NCBI RefSeq assembly: GCF_014634805.1
Contig: NZ_BMBS01000017.1
Span: forward strand, 1 to 39,585
Source: Leuconostoc falkenbergense
Lineage (GTDB): Bacteria; Bacillota; Bacilli; Lactobacillales; Lactobacillaceae
Length of the DNA stretch: 39,585 nucleotides
Direction: 5' to 3'
The notes beneath the pieces are model-generated. The model was given only the letters and a program-made list of their open reading frames with translations, was not told where the DNA came from and searched no databases. Every line of letters starts with the position of its first letter. Within the stretch, counting starts at the first letter, position 1. Below are positions 8,677-18,170 of the stretch, piece by piece. The position numbers and the translations under genes were made by a program.

Positions 8677-9702
8677 TTATGTATATTCAATCATCTTTTG
8701 ACTTAGTGCTTCACCGAAAGCGTCCATTAGTAACGCATTTTTACTATACGCCATCGGTATTGGACCAAGTAAGGCAATAACACCATTACCTTGATTAGGC
8801 ACCACGAATTCTCGCGTGATTAAGCTAAAATTGGAAAGCAATTTTTCGCCAATTTCTCGACCAATTTTAATTTGTACTTGTGGCGAGGGTGCCACAATTT
8901 GTCTAACTGCTCTCGCATTAGTGAGAAACTCCAGTAAATGCTTAATATTGTTAACACCAGTTTCACCACTGAAATCAAGGACGTTGAGTCTGCCACCAAT
9001 GTGAACATTATCACCGACGGAGCGGGCTAATACATCACCAAACAATTGTAAAAATGCAGCCGGTGTTTGAATCATACGACTCATTTGAGTCGGTAACTCA
9101 TCAGATTGCATCATTTTTAGAACATCATTAACTGGTCTACCAACCATCTGCTCGTTAATATATTTAACCATGCCCTCCAATGATTCAATCGCCATTTCGT
9201 TTGGCAGTTTGAAAGTTTGGCTGGTCACCTTACCATCATTAGTAACAAGAACCGCAATCAGTTGATGTCCCTCTAATGGTACGAGACGGAACCCAGAAAC
9301 TTTAATGTCCGAACGTTTAGGCTTAAGAATCAAAGCCGCATAGCCAGTTAGTGCAGAAAGTGTTCTCGCTGTTTCATCCAACAAATCATCAATTTCATGA
9401 AAATTACCTCGGAAGGATTGAATAACAGCACGAACATCTTGTGAGGATGCATTACGAGTAACCATCAAATGGTCAAGATAATAACGATATCCCTCGTAAG
9501 ATGGTACTCGACCTGCAGAAGTGTGTAATTTTTTGATAAAAGCATCAGCTTCTAGTGTTGCCATCTCATTACGAATAGTAGCAGAACTTACTTTAATATT
9601 AAGTTGCTCTTGCAGGCTTTTTGAACCAACCGCATGAGCAGTCTGAGTATATTCATAAATGATAGCACTCAAAATTAACTTTTGTCTGTCGGTCAGTGCC
9701 AT
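8677..9702 (-). CDS. hrcA: Heat-inducible transcription repressor HrcA
   Basis: 341 aa from the ATG at 9702. It represses class I heat-shock genes by binding CIRCE elements. The N-terminal winged helix contains [16 protein letters not shown] and [14 protein letters not shown], and the central and C-terminal domains follow the family. The frame stays open to a further ATG at 9744, but those 14 codons are encoded by a CIRCE-like repeat and have no ribosome site. The 9702 ATG has AGGAG seven bases upstream and gives the usual HrcA N-terminus. It is first in the operon, so HrcA autoregulates. Confidence 0.96.
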   Translation of the reverse strand: MALTDRQKLILSAIIYEYTQTAHAVGSKSLQEQLNIKVSSATIRNEMATLEADAFIKKLHTSAGRVPSYEGYRYYLDHLMVTRNASSQDVRAVIQSFRGNFHEIDDLLDETARTLSALTGYAALILKPKRSDIKVSGFRLVPLEGHQLIAVLVTNDGKVTSQTFKLPNEMAIESLEGMVKYINEQMVGRPVNDVLKMMQSDELPTQMSRMIQTPAAFLQLFGDVLARSVGDNVHIGGRLNVLDFSGETGVNNIKHLLEFLTNARAVRQIVAPSPQVQIKIGREIGEKLLSNFSLITREFVVPNQGNGVIALLGPIPMAYSKNALLMDAFGEALSQKMIEYT

Positions 9703-9715
9703 CTCATCACTCCTT

Positions 9716-9741
9716 TTAGCACTCTTTTTTTTAACTGCTAA
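9716..9741 (-). promoter_or_regulatory. Second CIRCE-like operator just upstream of hrcA
   Basis: On the plus strand TTAGCACTC (9716-9724, identical to the consensus half site), 8 T residues, then AACTGCTAA (9733-9741, 7 of 9 matches to GAGTGCTAA). The spacer is 8 rather than 9. It lies between the predicted transcription start (about 9743) and the Shine-Dalgarno of hrcA, the common place for CIRCE in bacilli. Confidence 0.7.
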
Positions 9742-9749
9742 CATCTATT

Positions 9750-9777
9750 ATGATACACTAATTTTTCAAAAAAGCAA
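9750..9777 (-). promoter_or_regulatory. Promoter of the hrcA-grpE-dnaK-dnaJ operon
   Basis: Reading the minus strand, -35 TTGCTT (9777-9772), 16 bases, -10 TATCAT (9755-9750). It sits between the two CIRCE-like repeats. Confidence 0.65.
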
Positions 9778-9783
9778 CCCTTT

Positions 9784-9810
9784 TTGGCACTCTTTTTATT
9801 AGAGTGCCAA
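9784..9810. promoter_or_regulatory. CIRCE operator (variant) upstream of the hrcA promoter
   Basis: TTGGCACTC (9784-9792), 9 bases, GAGTGCCAA (9802-9810). This matches CIRCE (TTAGCACTC-N9-GAGTGCTAA) except one symmetric change in each half, so the dyad is perfect. Flanking A and T runs mean it could also fold as a terminator. Confidence 0.85.
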
Positions 9811-9840
9811 AAAAGACACTTGATTATTTTTCAAGTGTCT
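9809..9840 (-). terminator. Intrinsic terminator of ribF, abutting CIRCE
   Basis: A perfect 10-bp stem AGACACTTGA (9814-9823) and TCAAGTGTCT (9831-9840) with a 7-base loop that contains the ribF stop codon (9824-9826). On the minus strand it is followed by six T, whose last two positions are already part of the CIRCE half site. Confidence 0.85.
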
Positions 9841-10771
9841 CAAAATATTGTTGCGTCGCCGTTTGATCTTTAACAAGTTGCTCAATTAGTTCCTCAGCAT
9901 TATTGAATTTAATCTCACCGCGCAAACGATGATACCAAGCAACCTTAACTGCCTCACCATAGACCTCATTATGAAAATTCAAAATATTAATTTCCACAGT
10001 CACTGGTCTATTTTCGCCAAAAGTGACATTCCTACCAATACTTGCCATGCCAATATACCACTGACCAGCAATTTTAATTTTGACAGCATAAATGCCGATT
10101 CCTGGTAACCATTCTTGTTCTGGTGTTTGAATATTAGCAGTTGGAAAACCTAGTTCTCGCCCTCTCGCCTTGCCATGAACAATCATCCCCGTTGTCGTGT
10201 GGATCCGGGCCAATTGTCTCGCTGCCTCATCAACATCACCGTCGTCGAGTGATTTCCTGATTTGTGAAGAACCAATTTTTTGATCGTCTAAGCTGAATTT
10301 TGGCACAGTAATTGCTTCAAATCGTTTGCCAGCATAACCTTGTAAATGCGTCATGTCACTATTGGTATGTGCCGGACCATACAAGTGATCAAATCCAGCA
10401 ACAACTGCCACTGGATTTAAATGCATTAACACCTCATCCACGAATTGTTGTGCTGTTAAATGCGCAAGAACAGATGTAAATCGCATGACGTACACACGAT
10501 CAACACCCAAATCTGACATCAATTCAATTTTTTGATCCAATGGCGTAAGATATCTCAAGGGTTGTGTTAACGTTTTGAAAGCGACAATCGGATGAGGGTC
10601 ATACGTTAATACAGCGAGTGGCACGTGCCGTTTTTCAGCCTCAAGTTTAGCACGTCTAATCACTGATTGATGACCTTGATGAACACCATCAAAAAAGCCC
10701 ATCGCAACAACTTGTTGCGTTGGCTCGAAATCATTTTGAATTGGATAGTGAAGTTTAATTATATCTGTCAT
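9824..10771 (-). CDS. ribF: Bifunctional riboflavin kinase/FMN adenylyltransferase
   Basis: 315 aa. It makes FMN from riboflavin and FAD from FMN. The N-terminal adenylyltransferase domain has GFFDGVHQGHQ (25-35) and the SSQIRKSL motif. The C-terminal flavokinase domain has GKARGRELGFPTAN followed by the beta barrel with GIYAV and the VTVEINILNF segment. It follows truB by two bases and is last in its unit, ending in the terminator next to CIRCE. Confidence 0.96.
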   Translation of the reverse strand: MTDIIKLHYPIQNDFEPTQQVVAMGFFDGVHQGHQSVIRRAKLEAEKRHVPLAVLTYDPHPIVAFKTLTQPLRYLTPLDQKIELMSDLGVDRVYVMRFTSVLAHLTAQQFVDEVLMHLNPVAVVAGFDHLYGPAHTNSDMTHLQGYAGKRFEAITVPKFSLDDQKIGSSQIRKSLDDGDVDEAARQLARIHTTTGMIVHGKARGRELGFPTANIQTPEQEWLPGIGIYAVKIKIAGQWYIGMASIGRNVTFGENRPVTVEINILNFHNEVYGEAVKVAWYHRLRGEIKFNNAEELIEQLVKDQTATQQYFETLEK

Positions 10772-10773
10772 AT

Positions 10774-11682
10774 TTATTGATTATCAAATACATAACGTGA
10801 ACGCCAAACCTGTTCACTGTTATCATACTGATAGACCGCTTTTAATTTATCGTTATAATAAAGTTGTTTAAAATTTGTACTTGGTTCCCAGTGGGCATTT
10901 TTTTGACCATTTTTAACGGCAAACCATTCATCATCTGAGAGAATGTGAGTCGGCCAAGTCAAAATGTCTTTGATTGGAACAATAATTTGAAGCAAATCAT
11001 CTGGTGCAAGCTTTTCAACCTCTGTTAGATCATGAGCTTGGCTCAATGTGAAGCCACTGCCCATCGTCCGTGTTAGACTCGTCATAGTTGCCGGTATATC
11101 AAGTGCTTTGCCAGTATCTGAAGCTAACGTCCTGATATAGGTTCCTTTAGATACAGTTGCCTCAAAATTAAATTTTTGGACATTATTTTCAAAATTAACA
11201 TCTGACGTTCGATGAAAATCATAAATCATTGCATCGCGTTCTGGGCGCGTCACTGTCTCACCTGATCTGGCATAGTCATAGAGACGACGACCGTTCACTT
11301 TCACAGCTGAATACATCGGTGGAATCTGTTTAATTGCGCCATTTAAAACTTTTATTGCAGCATCAATTGTTGTCGTTGCAATTGGTGTATCAATGGTTTT
11401 TCTGGCAATAACAGCACCATCTAAATCCTCTGTTTCCGTAGCAAAGCCAAGCGTAATCTCACCAATATAGCGTTTTGGCCTAGTTTGGAGCTCATCAATT
11501 AATTTAGTCGCTTTGCCAAGCGCAACGACTAACACGCCTGCCACAGATGGGTCTAATGTACCAGCGTGCCCAACCTTTTTTTGTCCAAACAGCCGACGCA
11601 CCTGCCGAACAACATCAAAAGAAGTAACACCCCTTGGTTTATCGACAACCAGAACGCCATCAATCATCTGCTTGTTTGTCAT
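10774..11682 (-). CDS. truB: tRNA pseudouridine(55) synthase TruB
   Basis: 302 aa from the ATG at 11682. It makes pseudouridine 55 in the T loop of tRNAs. The catalytic motif GHAGTLDP (38-45, Asp44) is intact, preceded by DGVLVVDKPRGVTSFDVV. The C-terminal segment is PUA-like. The frame is open to 11790, but GAGGA at a good distance precedes 11682 and the family N-terminus begins there. It overlaps the end of the EIIA-like gene by 23 bases, and ribF follows after two bases, so truB and ribF are coupled as in most Firmicutes. Confidence 0.96.
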   Translation of the reverse strand: MTNKQMIDGVLVVDKPRGVTSFDVVRQVRRLFGQKKVGHAGTLDPSVAGVLVVALGKATKLIDELQTRPKRYIGEITLGFATETEDLDGAVIARKTIDTPIATTTIDAAIKVLNGAIKQIPPMYSAVKVNGRRLYDYARSGETVTRPERDAMIYDFHRTSDVNFENNVQKFNFEATVSKGTYIRTLASDTGKALDIPATMTSLTRTMGSGFTLSQAHDLTEVEKLAPDDLLQIIVPIKDILTWPTHILSDDEWFAVKNGQKNAHWEPSTNFKQLYYNDKLKAVYQYDNSEQVWRSRYVFDNQ

Positions 11683-12199
11683 TAAAGTCGTCCTCGGATT
11701 GCCAAATGTTTTGTCCTGCATAAACTGAACCAAAACGAACTTTGGGTACTTGATGTTCTGACCAAACAACATATATGCGAACAGCCTCATTATTTTGTGC
11801 TAGGATTCTTTGACTAGCTGTTCCCACAACATCACCAGCATGTAATTGTTGCCCAGCGCTATAACGCGCTAATCGAGCAGCCTCGCCTTGTCCAACTAAG
11901 CTCATTGTCACGCTTTGGTCAAGACCATCAGTAATCATTAGCTTTTCCGTTGTCGATTCACTCACAATTCCGGATACGGGTAGCATTAAATTTCCGCCGT
12001 TTGGAATCAACATAATACCATTGGCCGCTTGATAGTGCTCATCATGACTTTCCTTAATAGGTCGTAATTGTCCACTGGCCGGTGCCACCAAAACAAGCGT
12101 CCCCGTTTTCTTTGCCATTTTAATAGCATTGAGCCGCCCAGTCGCATTTACTTGTGTTTGTTTTTTCTTCAAGCGAAAAATTCGTTGCCAAAAATTCAT
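11660..12199 (-). CDS. Degenerate EIIA-Glc-like protein without the phospho-histidines
   Basis: 179 aa. Residues about 33-130 follow the EIIA-Glc (Crr) beta-sandwich pattern: APASGQLRPI (39-48), an LPVSG turn (73-77), a GLDQSV segment and AGQQLHAGDVVG (115-126). The two histidines of true EIIA are not there: the TKHA position reads TTEK (about 86) and the VHIG position reads MSLVG (about 100). It cannot carry phosphate as a standard PTS EIIA. A basic, possibly membrane-proximal N-terminus (1-30) precedes the fold. It is coupled to the aminotransferase by ATGA (12196-12199) and to truB by overlap. A sensor or scaffold role is conceivable; the function is unknown. Confidence 0.65.
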   Translation of the reverse strand: MNFWQRIFRLKKKQTQVNATGRLNAIKMAKKTGTLVLVAPASGQLRPIKESHDEHYQAANGIMLIPNGGNLMLPVSGIVSESTTEKLMITDGLDQSVTMSLVGQGEAARLARYSAGQQLHAGDVVGTASQRILAQNNEAVRIYVVWSEHQVPKVRFGSVYAGQNIWQSEDDFNDKQADD

Positions 12200-13383
12200 T
12201 TTGAACTGCGTACCTTTTCAATATAGTTTGTTATACGTTTCATGCCTTCAGCTAAATCAGCATCAGACGCAGCGTACGAAATTCTAATATATGGGTTAGG
12301 TTCTTCACCGTGACTAAATGCTGATCCCGGAATCACAGCAACCTTGCCCTGTTGCGCCAATTCTAATGCAAAGCTATCCCCATCGTTACCTAAATCTGCA
12401 GGTAGTTTTGCAAATAGGTAGAAAGCACCCTCAGGTTCAACAACCTCAAATCCCAACTCTTGCAATTGTGCCAGCAAATTGTCGCGACGGTTTTGATAAG
12501 TATCACGCATCAATACCGGTGCCTCTGTCACGTCACGTAAAGCAACTAACGCTGCATCTTGAACGAATGTTGGTAGCGCAAATACAAGCGCACCGTGCAC
12601 TTTCTGCATTTCATCAATAATTTCTTTTTGCGCTAAAATAAAGCCAACGCGATAACCAGTCATTGCATGTGATTTTGACAAACCGTTAATATAAATTGTT
12701 TGTTCAGGAATAATTTCAGCCAAAGACACATGCTCTTTGTTATAGGTCAAAACTGAATAAATTTCATCAGAAATCACCCAGAGATGATGCTTTTTAAATG
12801 TTACTGCCAGCGCTTCTAATTCTTCACGTGAATATGTTACCCCAGTAGGATTGGTAGGATAATTCATCAGAATAGCTTTTACAGGTACTGTTGCTTCAGC
12901 AATTGCTTTGTCAACCATTTCTGGTGTCAATTTAAAGTGATTTGGTGTTGTATCAATACTAATTCTGGTCCCACGCGCCAAATCAAGTGAAGCAAAGTAA
13001 GGACCATAGGCTGGTTCCGGAATTATCAAACCATCATTAACATTTAATAGTGTTTGAAAAACGACGTTAACGGCTTCGCTCACACCTTGCGTCACAATAA
13101 CATTATCTTCGTTTTTAAAATTCAAATGATATTTTTCATTGAAGTAGGTGACAACTTCCTGTCGCAAATTAGTTTCACCTTGACTCTCAGCATAATGCGA
13201 TCGATTATGATTAATCGCATTAATTGTCGCTTGTTTAATTTTATCGTCAACATCGAAACCCGGTTCTCCAAAAGTAAGACGAAGAATGCCGGGGATATCG
13301 CGAATCATCAATTGGAAGTTCAGCAATTTATCTGCCGCCATCTCTGCAACAGCACTGTTGATTGGTTGTCTCAATTTAGTCAT
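12196..13383 (-). CDS. PLP-dependent class I/II aminotransferase
   Basis: 395 aa, fold type I aspartate-aminotransferase family (PatA/AraT-like). Seen: NYPTNPTG at 174-181, SDEIYS near 205-210, and the Schiff-base Lys237 in SKSHAMTGYRVGF. The C-terminal Arg for substrate carboxylate lies in NPYIRISYA. The substrate is not decided by sequence; aromatic amino acids or N-acetyl-LL-diaminopimelate (PatA) are the main candidates. It is first in a unit with the EIIA-like gene, truB and ribF; the terminator of rbfA lies just upstream. Confidence 0.9.
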   Translation of the reverse strand: MTKLRQPINSAVAEMAADKLLNFQLMIRDIPGILRLTFGEPGFDVDDKIKQATINAINHNRSHYAESQGETNLRQEVVTYFNEKYHLNFKNEDNVIVTQGVSEAVNVVFQTLLNVNDGLIIPEPAYGPYFASLDLARGTRISIDTTPNHFKLTPEMVDKAIAEATVPVKAILMNYPTNPTGVTYSREELEALAVTFKKHHLWVISDEIYSVLTYNKEHVSLAEIIPEQTIYINGLSKSHAMTGYRVGFILAQKEIIDEMQKVHGALVFALPTFVQDAALVALRDVTEAPVLMRDTYQNRRDNLLAQLQELGFEVVEPEGAFYLFAKLPADLGNDGDSFALELAQQGKVAVIPGSAFSHGEEPNPYIRISYAASDADLAEGMKRITNYIEKVRSSK

Positions 13384-13430
13384 GTATTAGCTCATTTTCT
13401 TAAAATAATTTGATAATCCTATTTTAACAC

Positions 13431-13464
13431 AAAAGACTCTTCCCCAAATGGGGGAGAGTCTTTT
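13431..13464 (-). terminator. Intrinsic terminator of the rimP-rbfA operon
   Basis: AAAAGACTCTTCCCC (13431-13445) pairs with GGGGGAGAGTCTTTT (13450-13464), one G-T wobble, 4-base loop, flanked by A and T runs. It lies 12 bases after the rbfA stop. Confidence 0.88.
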
Positions 13465-13476
13465 CTTCACAACTTA

Positions 13477-13830
13477 TTAATTTTCTTTGTGTAACTGACG
13501 GATTAAGTCCTCAATATGATTACCATATTGAACGGAATTATCACGCACAAATTTTAATTCAGGAATCTTATACACCGTCAAACGCGAACCTAATTCTTTC
13601 CGAATTAAACCACTAGCGGCTTCTAATCCTGCTTGTGCTTTTTTAGCATCACTTGCTAAATCAGACAAGATTGAATAATAAATTGTTGCAATTTGCAAAT
13701 CACCTGTCAATTCAACACTTGTGACCGTAACATCTTGTACACGAGGATCATTGATTCGCTTGAGCAATAGATCTGTTACATCACGTTGAACTTCTTGAGC
13801 AAGACGACCTGCGCGTTGTGGATTAGCCAT
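13477..13830 (-). CDS. rbfA: 30S ribosome-binding factor RbfA
   Basis: 117 aa. This KH-fold late 16S rRNA maturation factor is needed for 17S to 16S processing and cold growth. Seen: an N-terminal RAGRLAQEVQRDVTDLL helix, then TVTSVELTGDLQIATIYYS and the ELKFVRDNSVQYG motif. It is last in the rimP-nusA-ylxR-ylxQ-infB-rbfA operon, 44 bases after infB. Confidence 0.96.
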   Translation of the reverse strand: MANPQRAGRLAQEVQRDVTDLLLKRINDPRVQDVTVTSVELTGDLQIATIYYSILSDLASDAKKAQAGLEAASGLIRKELGSRLTVYKIPELKFVRDNSVQYGNHIEDLIRQLHKEN

Positions 13831-13874
13831 AACTGCATGCCTCTTTTCTTTAATTGATTATATTTGTTTCCAGG

Positions 13875-16382
13875 TTACTTAGGCTTAACTTCTTGCATCA
13901 CATAGGCTTCAACAACATCGCCCACATGAACATCGTTGTACTTGGCCACAGTGAATCCGAATTCAAATCCCATTTTGACTTCGTTCACAGCATCTTTACC
14001 ACGTTGAAGTGAGCCAACCTCACCATCAAATACGACAACACCATCACGAATGACACGAACTTTAGATTCTTTGGTAATTTTACCTTCTTCAACCATAGCA
14101 CCGGCAATGGTACCAACTTTAGAGAACTTGAAGAGTTCTTTAACAACCACCTGGCCGATAATCTTTTCTTCAAATACAGGTTCAAGTTGGCCTTTCATAG
14201 CTGCTTCGACATCATCAATAGCGTTATAAATCACGTTGTAGAAACGAATATCAACTTTTTCCGTTTCAGCCTGAGATTTAGCCAATGGCGTAGGACGTAC
14301 ATTGAAGCCAATGATAACAGCCCCAGATGCTTCGGCCAATGTCACATCAGATTCATTGATAGCACCAACAGCCGTGTGAATAATATCAACACGAACACCA
14401 TCCACTTCAATTTTCTTCAGTGAGCCAGAAAGTGCCTCAACTGAACCTTGTACATCAGCCTTAACGATAATAGGAACAGTCTTCATGGCCTTCTCTGCCA
14501 TTGTATTAAACAAAGTATCAAGTGTAACGACTGAACCTGAATTACGAATGGCTTCTTGCGCACGCTTTGCACGTTCTTCACCAGCTGCACGAGCTGTTTT
14601 TTCATCAGCCATAACGATGAAACGATCACCAGCTTGCGGTACATCATTCAAACCAGTAATTTGAACTGGAGTTGCTGGTAGCGCAGCTTCTAGTTCAACA
14701 CCGCGCTCATTTGTCATTGTTCGAACGCGACCATAAGTATTTCCTACAACAATTGGATCACCAACATGCATACTACCTTGTTGCACCAACACAGTCGCAA
14801 CAGGTCCACGTCCACGATCCAAACGTGCTTCAATCACTGAACCACGAGCTGGCATATCAGGATCGGCCTTAAGTTCAAGCACTTCAGCTTGTAGCAAAAT
14901 CATTTCCAGTAACTCATCAACATTTTGTCCAAACTTGGCAGAAATCTTAACAAAGATTGTGTCACCACCGTATTCTTCAGGCACTAAATCATATGCCAGC
15001 AATTGGTTCATCACATCATCTGGATTGGCACCAGGCTTATCAATCTTGTTAACTGCCACGATGATAGGTGTTCCGGCTGCTTTGGCATGGTTAATCGCTT
15101 CGATTGTTTGTGGCATAACACCATCATCAGCAGCAACCACCAAAATTGTCAAATCCGTCACGTTAGCACCACGCGCGCGCATCTCTGTAAAGGCTGCGTG
15201 CCCTGGTGTATCCAAGAAAGTGATTAACTTATCATTCAAACGAGTTTGATAAGCACCAATGTGTTGTGTAATACCACCAGCTTCGCCTTCAGTCACGTGT
15301 GAATTACGCAAGTAATCTAACAAAGTTGTTTTACCATGATCGACGTGACCCATGATTGTAACAACAGGTGGTCGAGGTACCAATTTGCTTTCATCAATCG
15401 TTTCATCATCAAAGAAACGATCAATATTGGCAACATCTTCTTCTTCTTTAACTTTAGCATCAATACCGTAATCTGCAGCCAAAATTTCAATTGTATCTTC
15501 GTCCAAACTTTGGTTTTGGTTTGTTACAATTCCCAACAAGAACAACTTTTTGATAATTTCTGCTGTATCACGATGCAAAAGTTTTGACAAATCTTGGACG
15601 TTCATGCCAATACGATATTCCAAAACTTCTGGCAATGGCTGCTCCTTTCGAACAGTCACTGGTGCTGCTGGTTGGTGCTTTGCGGCAATGCGACGTGACT
15701 TTTTAGACCCACGTGGTCGATCATTACGGCGTGGCGTTTGCTGTCCAGTTCCATTAGTATTACGCTTGCGTGAATTATTACGCGCAGAGTTATTACCAGA
15801 AGCTAGTGCACCACCAAACTTACCTGTTCCAGCGGCAGGAGTTGCTGGTTGTGCTGCGGCTGCAGGTTGCGCTTTAGGTTGCGTTGCTGGTTTAGCAGCA
15901 GCCTTTTTGGGATGTTTAACTGCTTCAGAGGCTTGACGCTTTTTTTCGTTTTCATTCACGTACTGTTTGAGACTATTATCAGGTTTAGCTGAATAATCTA
16001 CTTGTCCGGCACGTGGCTTGGTTGACCAATTTTTCTTTTCACGAACCATTGGACGGCCTTCAGATGGGGCCACTCGTGAACCTGGTCGGCTACTATTACG
16101 GTTAGCGTTGTTTGTATTTGAACGACTCTGACCATTATTATTTGGTCGATTCTGAGATGTAGTACGCTTTTGACCTTGGCCACCGTTGTTTTGGTGACCT
16201 TGACCATTATTGTTATTTGGACGTCCCTGACGTGCTGGACGTGAACTATTTTGAGCTGGTGTTGCACCATCTGCTAACTTAGCCGCATGGCGTCGTTGCG
16301 ATGCGGGCAATTCCTTACGTTCTGGCACTGCCTGTTTTCTTGCAGGACGGTTTGAGCCTGAGAATTTCTTTTCTTCTGCCAT
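13875..16382 (-). CDS. infB: Translation initiation factor IF-2
   Basis: 835 aa. It brings fMet-tRNA to the 30S subunit and promotes subunit joining. The first 240 or so residues are low complexity (Asn/Gln/Gly/Arg runs, then Ala/Pro/Lys) and are likely disordered. Next is the conserved IF2-N helical region, then the G domain near 340-510 with [20 protein letters not shown] and NKID. Domains II, III and IV follow, ending [12 protein letters not shown]. It starts directly after the ylxQ stop with no gap. Confidence 0.97.
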   Translation of the reverse strand: MAEEKKFSGSNRPARKQAVPERKELPASQRRHAAKLADGATPAQNSSRPARQGRPNNNNGQGHQNNGGQGQKRTTSQNRPNNNGQSRSNTNNANRNSSRPGSRVAPSEGRPMVREKKNWSTKPRAGQVDYSAKPDNSLKQYVNENEKKRQASEAVKHPKKAAAKPATQPKAQPAAAAQPATPAAGTGKFGGALASGNNSARNNSRKRNTNGTGQQTPRRNDRPRGSKKSRRIAAKHQPAAPVTVRKEQPLPEVLEYRIGMNVQDLSKLLHRDTAEIIKKLFLLGIVTNQNQSLDEDTIEILAADYGIDAKVKEEEDVANIDRFFDDETIDESKLVPRPPVVTIMGHVDHGKTTLLDYLRNSHVTEGEAGGITQHIGAYQTRLNDKLITFLDTPGHAAFTEMRARGANVTDLTILVVAADDGVMPQTIEAINHAKAAGTPIIVAVNKIDKPGANPDDVMNQLLAYDLVPEEYGGDTIFVKISAKFGQNVDELLEMILLQAEVLELKADPDMPARGSVIEARLDRGRGPVATVLVQQGSMHVGDPIVVGNTYGRVRTMTNERGVELEAALPATPVQITGLNDVPQAGDRFIVMADEKTARAAGEERAKRAQEAIRNSGSVVTLDTLFNTMAEKAMKTVPIIVKADVQGSVEALSGSLKKIEVDGVRVDIIHTAVGAINESDVTLAEASGAVIIGFNVRPTPLAKSQAETEKVDIRFYNVIYNAIDDVEAAMKGQLEPVFEEKIIGQVVVKELFKFSKVGTIAGAMVEEGKITKESKVRVIRDGVVVFDGEVGSLQRGKDAVNEVKMGFEFGFTVAKYNDVHVGDVVEAYVMQEVKPK

Positions 16383-16703
16383 TTAGTTCCGCTCCTTTTC
16401 TGATATTAATTGTTTAATTTTGTGACTAAAACCATGATCCGCAACTGCAAACACACCCCGATTAACACCGATGGCATCTGTCAATTGCTGTTTAGTATAG
16501 TCTTGTATTAATCTGACATTGTAAAACGATGATTTGTCGGCTAATTTTTTAGCTTGGCTTGCGCCACCGTCGCTTGGAAAAAATGCCAATGACACTTTTT
16601 GTCCACGAATAGCTGCAAGAGTTGGTGCCGTTCCCAACACTAATTTTCCAGCACGCATTGCCAAACCTAGCAAATTTAAGATCTGTTCGTCCTTACTGAT
16701 CAC
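16383..16703 (-). CDS. ylxQ: L7Ae-family K-turn-binding ribosomal protein YlxQ
   Basis: 106 aa from a GTG at 16703. It is a small L7Ae/L30e/S12e/Gadd45 RNA-binding protein (LLGLAMRAGKLVLG near the N-terminus) found between ylxR and infB in Firmicutes. The GTG has GGGAG seven bases upstream and overlaps the ylxR end by 11 bases. An ATG at 16736 in the same frame would lie deep inside ylxR and lacks a ribosome site, so I reject it. The function is thought to be K-turn RNA binding; the target is unknown. Confidence 0.88.
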   Translation of the reverse strand: MISKDEQILNLLGLAMRAGKLVLGTAPTLAAIRGQKVSLAFFPSDGGASQAKKLADKSSFYNVRLIQDYTKQQLTDAIGVNRGVFAVADHGFSHKIKQLISEKERN

Positions 16704-16989
16704 CGAACAACTCCCGACGCGCTTGCTGATGGTCAACGTATGCTATCAGTTCGTCATAAAACTGATCAGGCACTTTCACCTCAAACGCTTTATCAAAGAT
16801 ACGCTTTTGTTTAGCTTTTTCCGCTACGGCCACATCTAAACTAATGTATGCACCACGGCCATTTGCCTTGCTTGTAGGATCTAAAGTGACCTTACCTTCT
16901 TTGTCGCGAACGACACGAACGAGATCTTTTTTAGGAAACATTTCACCTGTTACAATGTCTTTTCGCATTGGTATTTTACGAGGTTTCAT
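16693..16989 (-). CDS. ylxR: YlxR/RnpM family RNA-binding protein
   Basis: 98 aa. DUF448 family, with KPRKIPMRKDIVTGEMFPKKDLVRVVR and GRGAYISLD. In Bacillus subtilis the protein has been linked to RNase P regulation (RnpM). It lies between nusA and ylxQ in the standard order. The 57-base gap after nusA contains an imperfect GGTGTG/CACACC hairpin without a T run. Confidence 0.93.
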   Translation of the reverse strand: MKPRKIPMRKDIVTGEMFPKKDLVRVVRDKEGKVTLDPTSKANGRGAYISLDVAVAEKAKQKRIFDKAFEVKVPDQFYDELIAYVDHQQARRELFGDQ

Positions 16990-17046
16990 AGTTTTAAAAC
17001 ATTAGGTGTGAGATCTGTGATTTCACACACCATGTATCCTTTCAAA

Positions 17047-18147
17047 TTATTCTTCGCTTTCGTCAACCGGTGTGTCGTCAGATGGCTTTTGCGCCAATGA
17101 TTCGGCCGCTTCACTTTCTGATTTGATGTCAATCTTAAATCCTGTCAATCGAGCTGCTAAACGTGCATTTTGACCTTTTTTACCAATTGCTAATGACAAT
17201 TGATTATCAGGAACAATGACGGTCACTGCGCGGTCATTTTCGGAATCAAAAATAACGTCCGTGACTTCAGAAGGATTCAAAGCGTTCGCAATGTATTGCG
17301 CTTCGTCTTCAACCCACTCTACAATATCCATATTTTCGCCGGCTAATTCGTTGACAACGCTTTGAACACGTGCACCACGTTGACCAACCATAGCGCCCAC
17401 AGGATCTAAATCACCATCATGCGTGTAAACAGCGATTTTTGAACGATCACCTGCTTCACGTGCAATCGACATAATTTCAACCGTACCATCGTAAACCTCT
17501 GGCACTTCTTGTTCAAATAAACGCTTAACCAAGTCAGGGGCTGTACGTGAAACAAAAATTTGTGGCCCCTTGGCATTATTTTCAACTTTATTAACCAAAA
17601 CCTTTATACGATCACCCATGTGGTAACGTTCATTTGGCATTTGATCATTGGGGGCCATGACAGCTTCTTGATTACCTGGCAAGTTCACATACAAGAAACG
17701 TGAATCTTGTCGATCGACTTCACCGGTAATAATTTCGTTTTCATATTCAGCAAACTTATTATAAACCGCTTGACGACTTGCTTCACGCATTTTTTGGACA
17801 ATCACTTGTTTGGCTGCTTGTGCAGCCATACGACCAAAGTCTTTAGGCGTGACATCAAATCGAATTTCGTCACCAGCTTCATAGGCTCTATTCAAAGCCA
17901 AAGCGTCAGACAATGAAATTTCAGTTTCATCATCTTCCAAATCATCATCTAAGACGACGTTTTTCACTTGCTTAATACTAATGTTACCCTTTTTATCGTC
18001 AAACGTTGCTTCAACATTATCGGCGGTGTTGTATTGCTTTTTGTAAGCTGCTTTTAGGGCGTCCTCTAAAGCATCAACAACAACCGAACGATCAATACCA
18101 CGTTCTGCCTCAAGAGCATCAAGTGCATCTACTAATTCTTTACTCAT
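17047..18147 (-). CDS. nusA: Transcription termination/antitermination factor NusA
   Basis: 366 aa, the usual Firmicute length without the C-terminal acidic repeats of enterobacteria. The N-terminal RNA-polymerase-binding domain (about 1-125) is followed by S1 (EIITGEVDRQDSRFLYV), KH1 with DPVGAMVGQRGARVQSVVNEL, and KH2 with LSLAIGKKGQNARLAARLTGFKI. The end is a short acidic tail. It may also act on the hairpin seen in the leader of its own operon. Confidence 0.97.
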   Translation of the reverse strand: MSKELVDALDALEAERGIDRSVVVDALEDALKAAYKKQYNTADNVEATFDDKKGNISIKQVKNVVLDDDLEDDETEISLSDALALNRAYEAGDEIRFDVTPKDFGRMAAQAAKQVIVQKMREASRQAVYNKFAEYENEIITGEVDRQDSRFLYVNLPGNQEAVMAPNDQMPNERYHMGDRIKVLVNKVENNAKGPQIFVSRTAPDLVKRLFEQEVPEVYDGTVEIMSIAREAGDRSKIAVYTHDGDLDPVGAMVGQRGARVQSVVNELAGENMDIVEWVEDEAQYIANALNPSEVTDVIFDSENDRAVTVIVPDNQLSLAIGKKGQNARLAARLTGFKIDIKSESEAAESLAQKPSDDTPVDESEE

Positions 18148-18170
18148 TCGATTTCTCCATTTTTTACCGA

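Noticed and set aside
11683-11790. 36-codon N-terminal extension of truB
   Set aside because: It lies inside the EIIA-like gene; the ribosome site and family N-terminus fit the ATG at 11682.
16704-16736. ATG start of ylxQ at 16736
   Set aside because: No ribosome site and a deep overlap with ylxR; GTG at 16703 has GGGAG in place.
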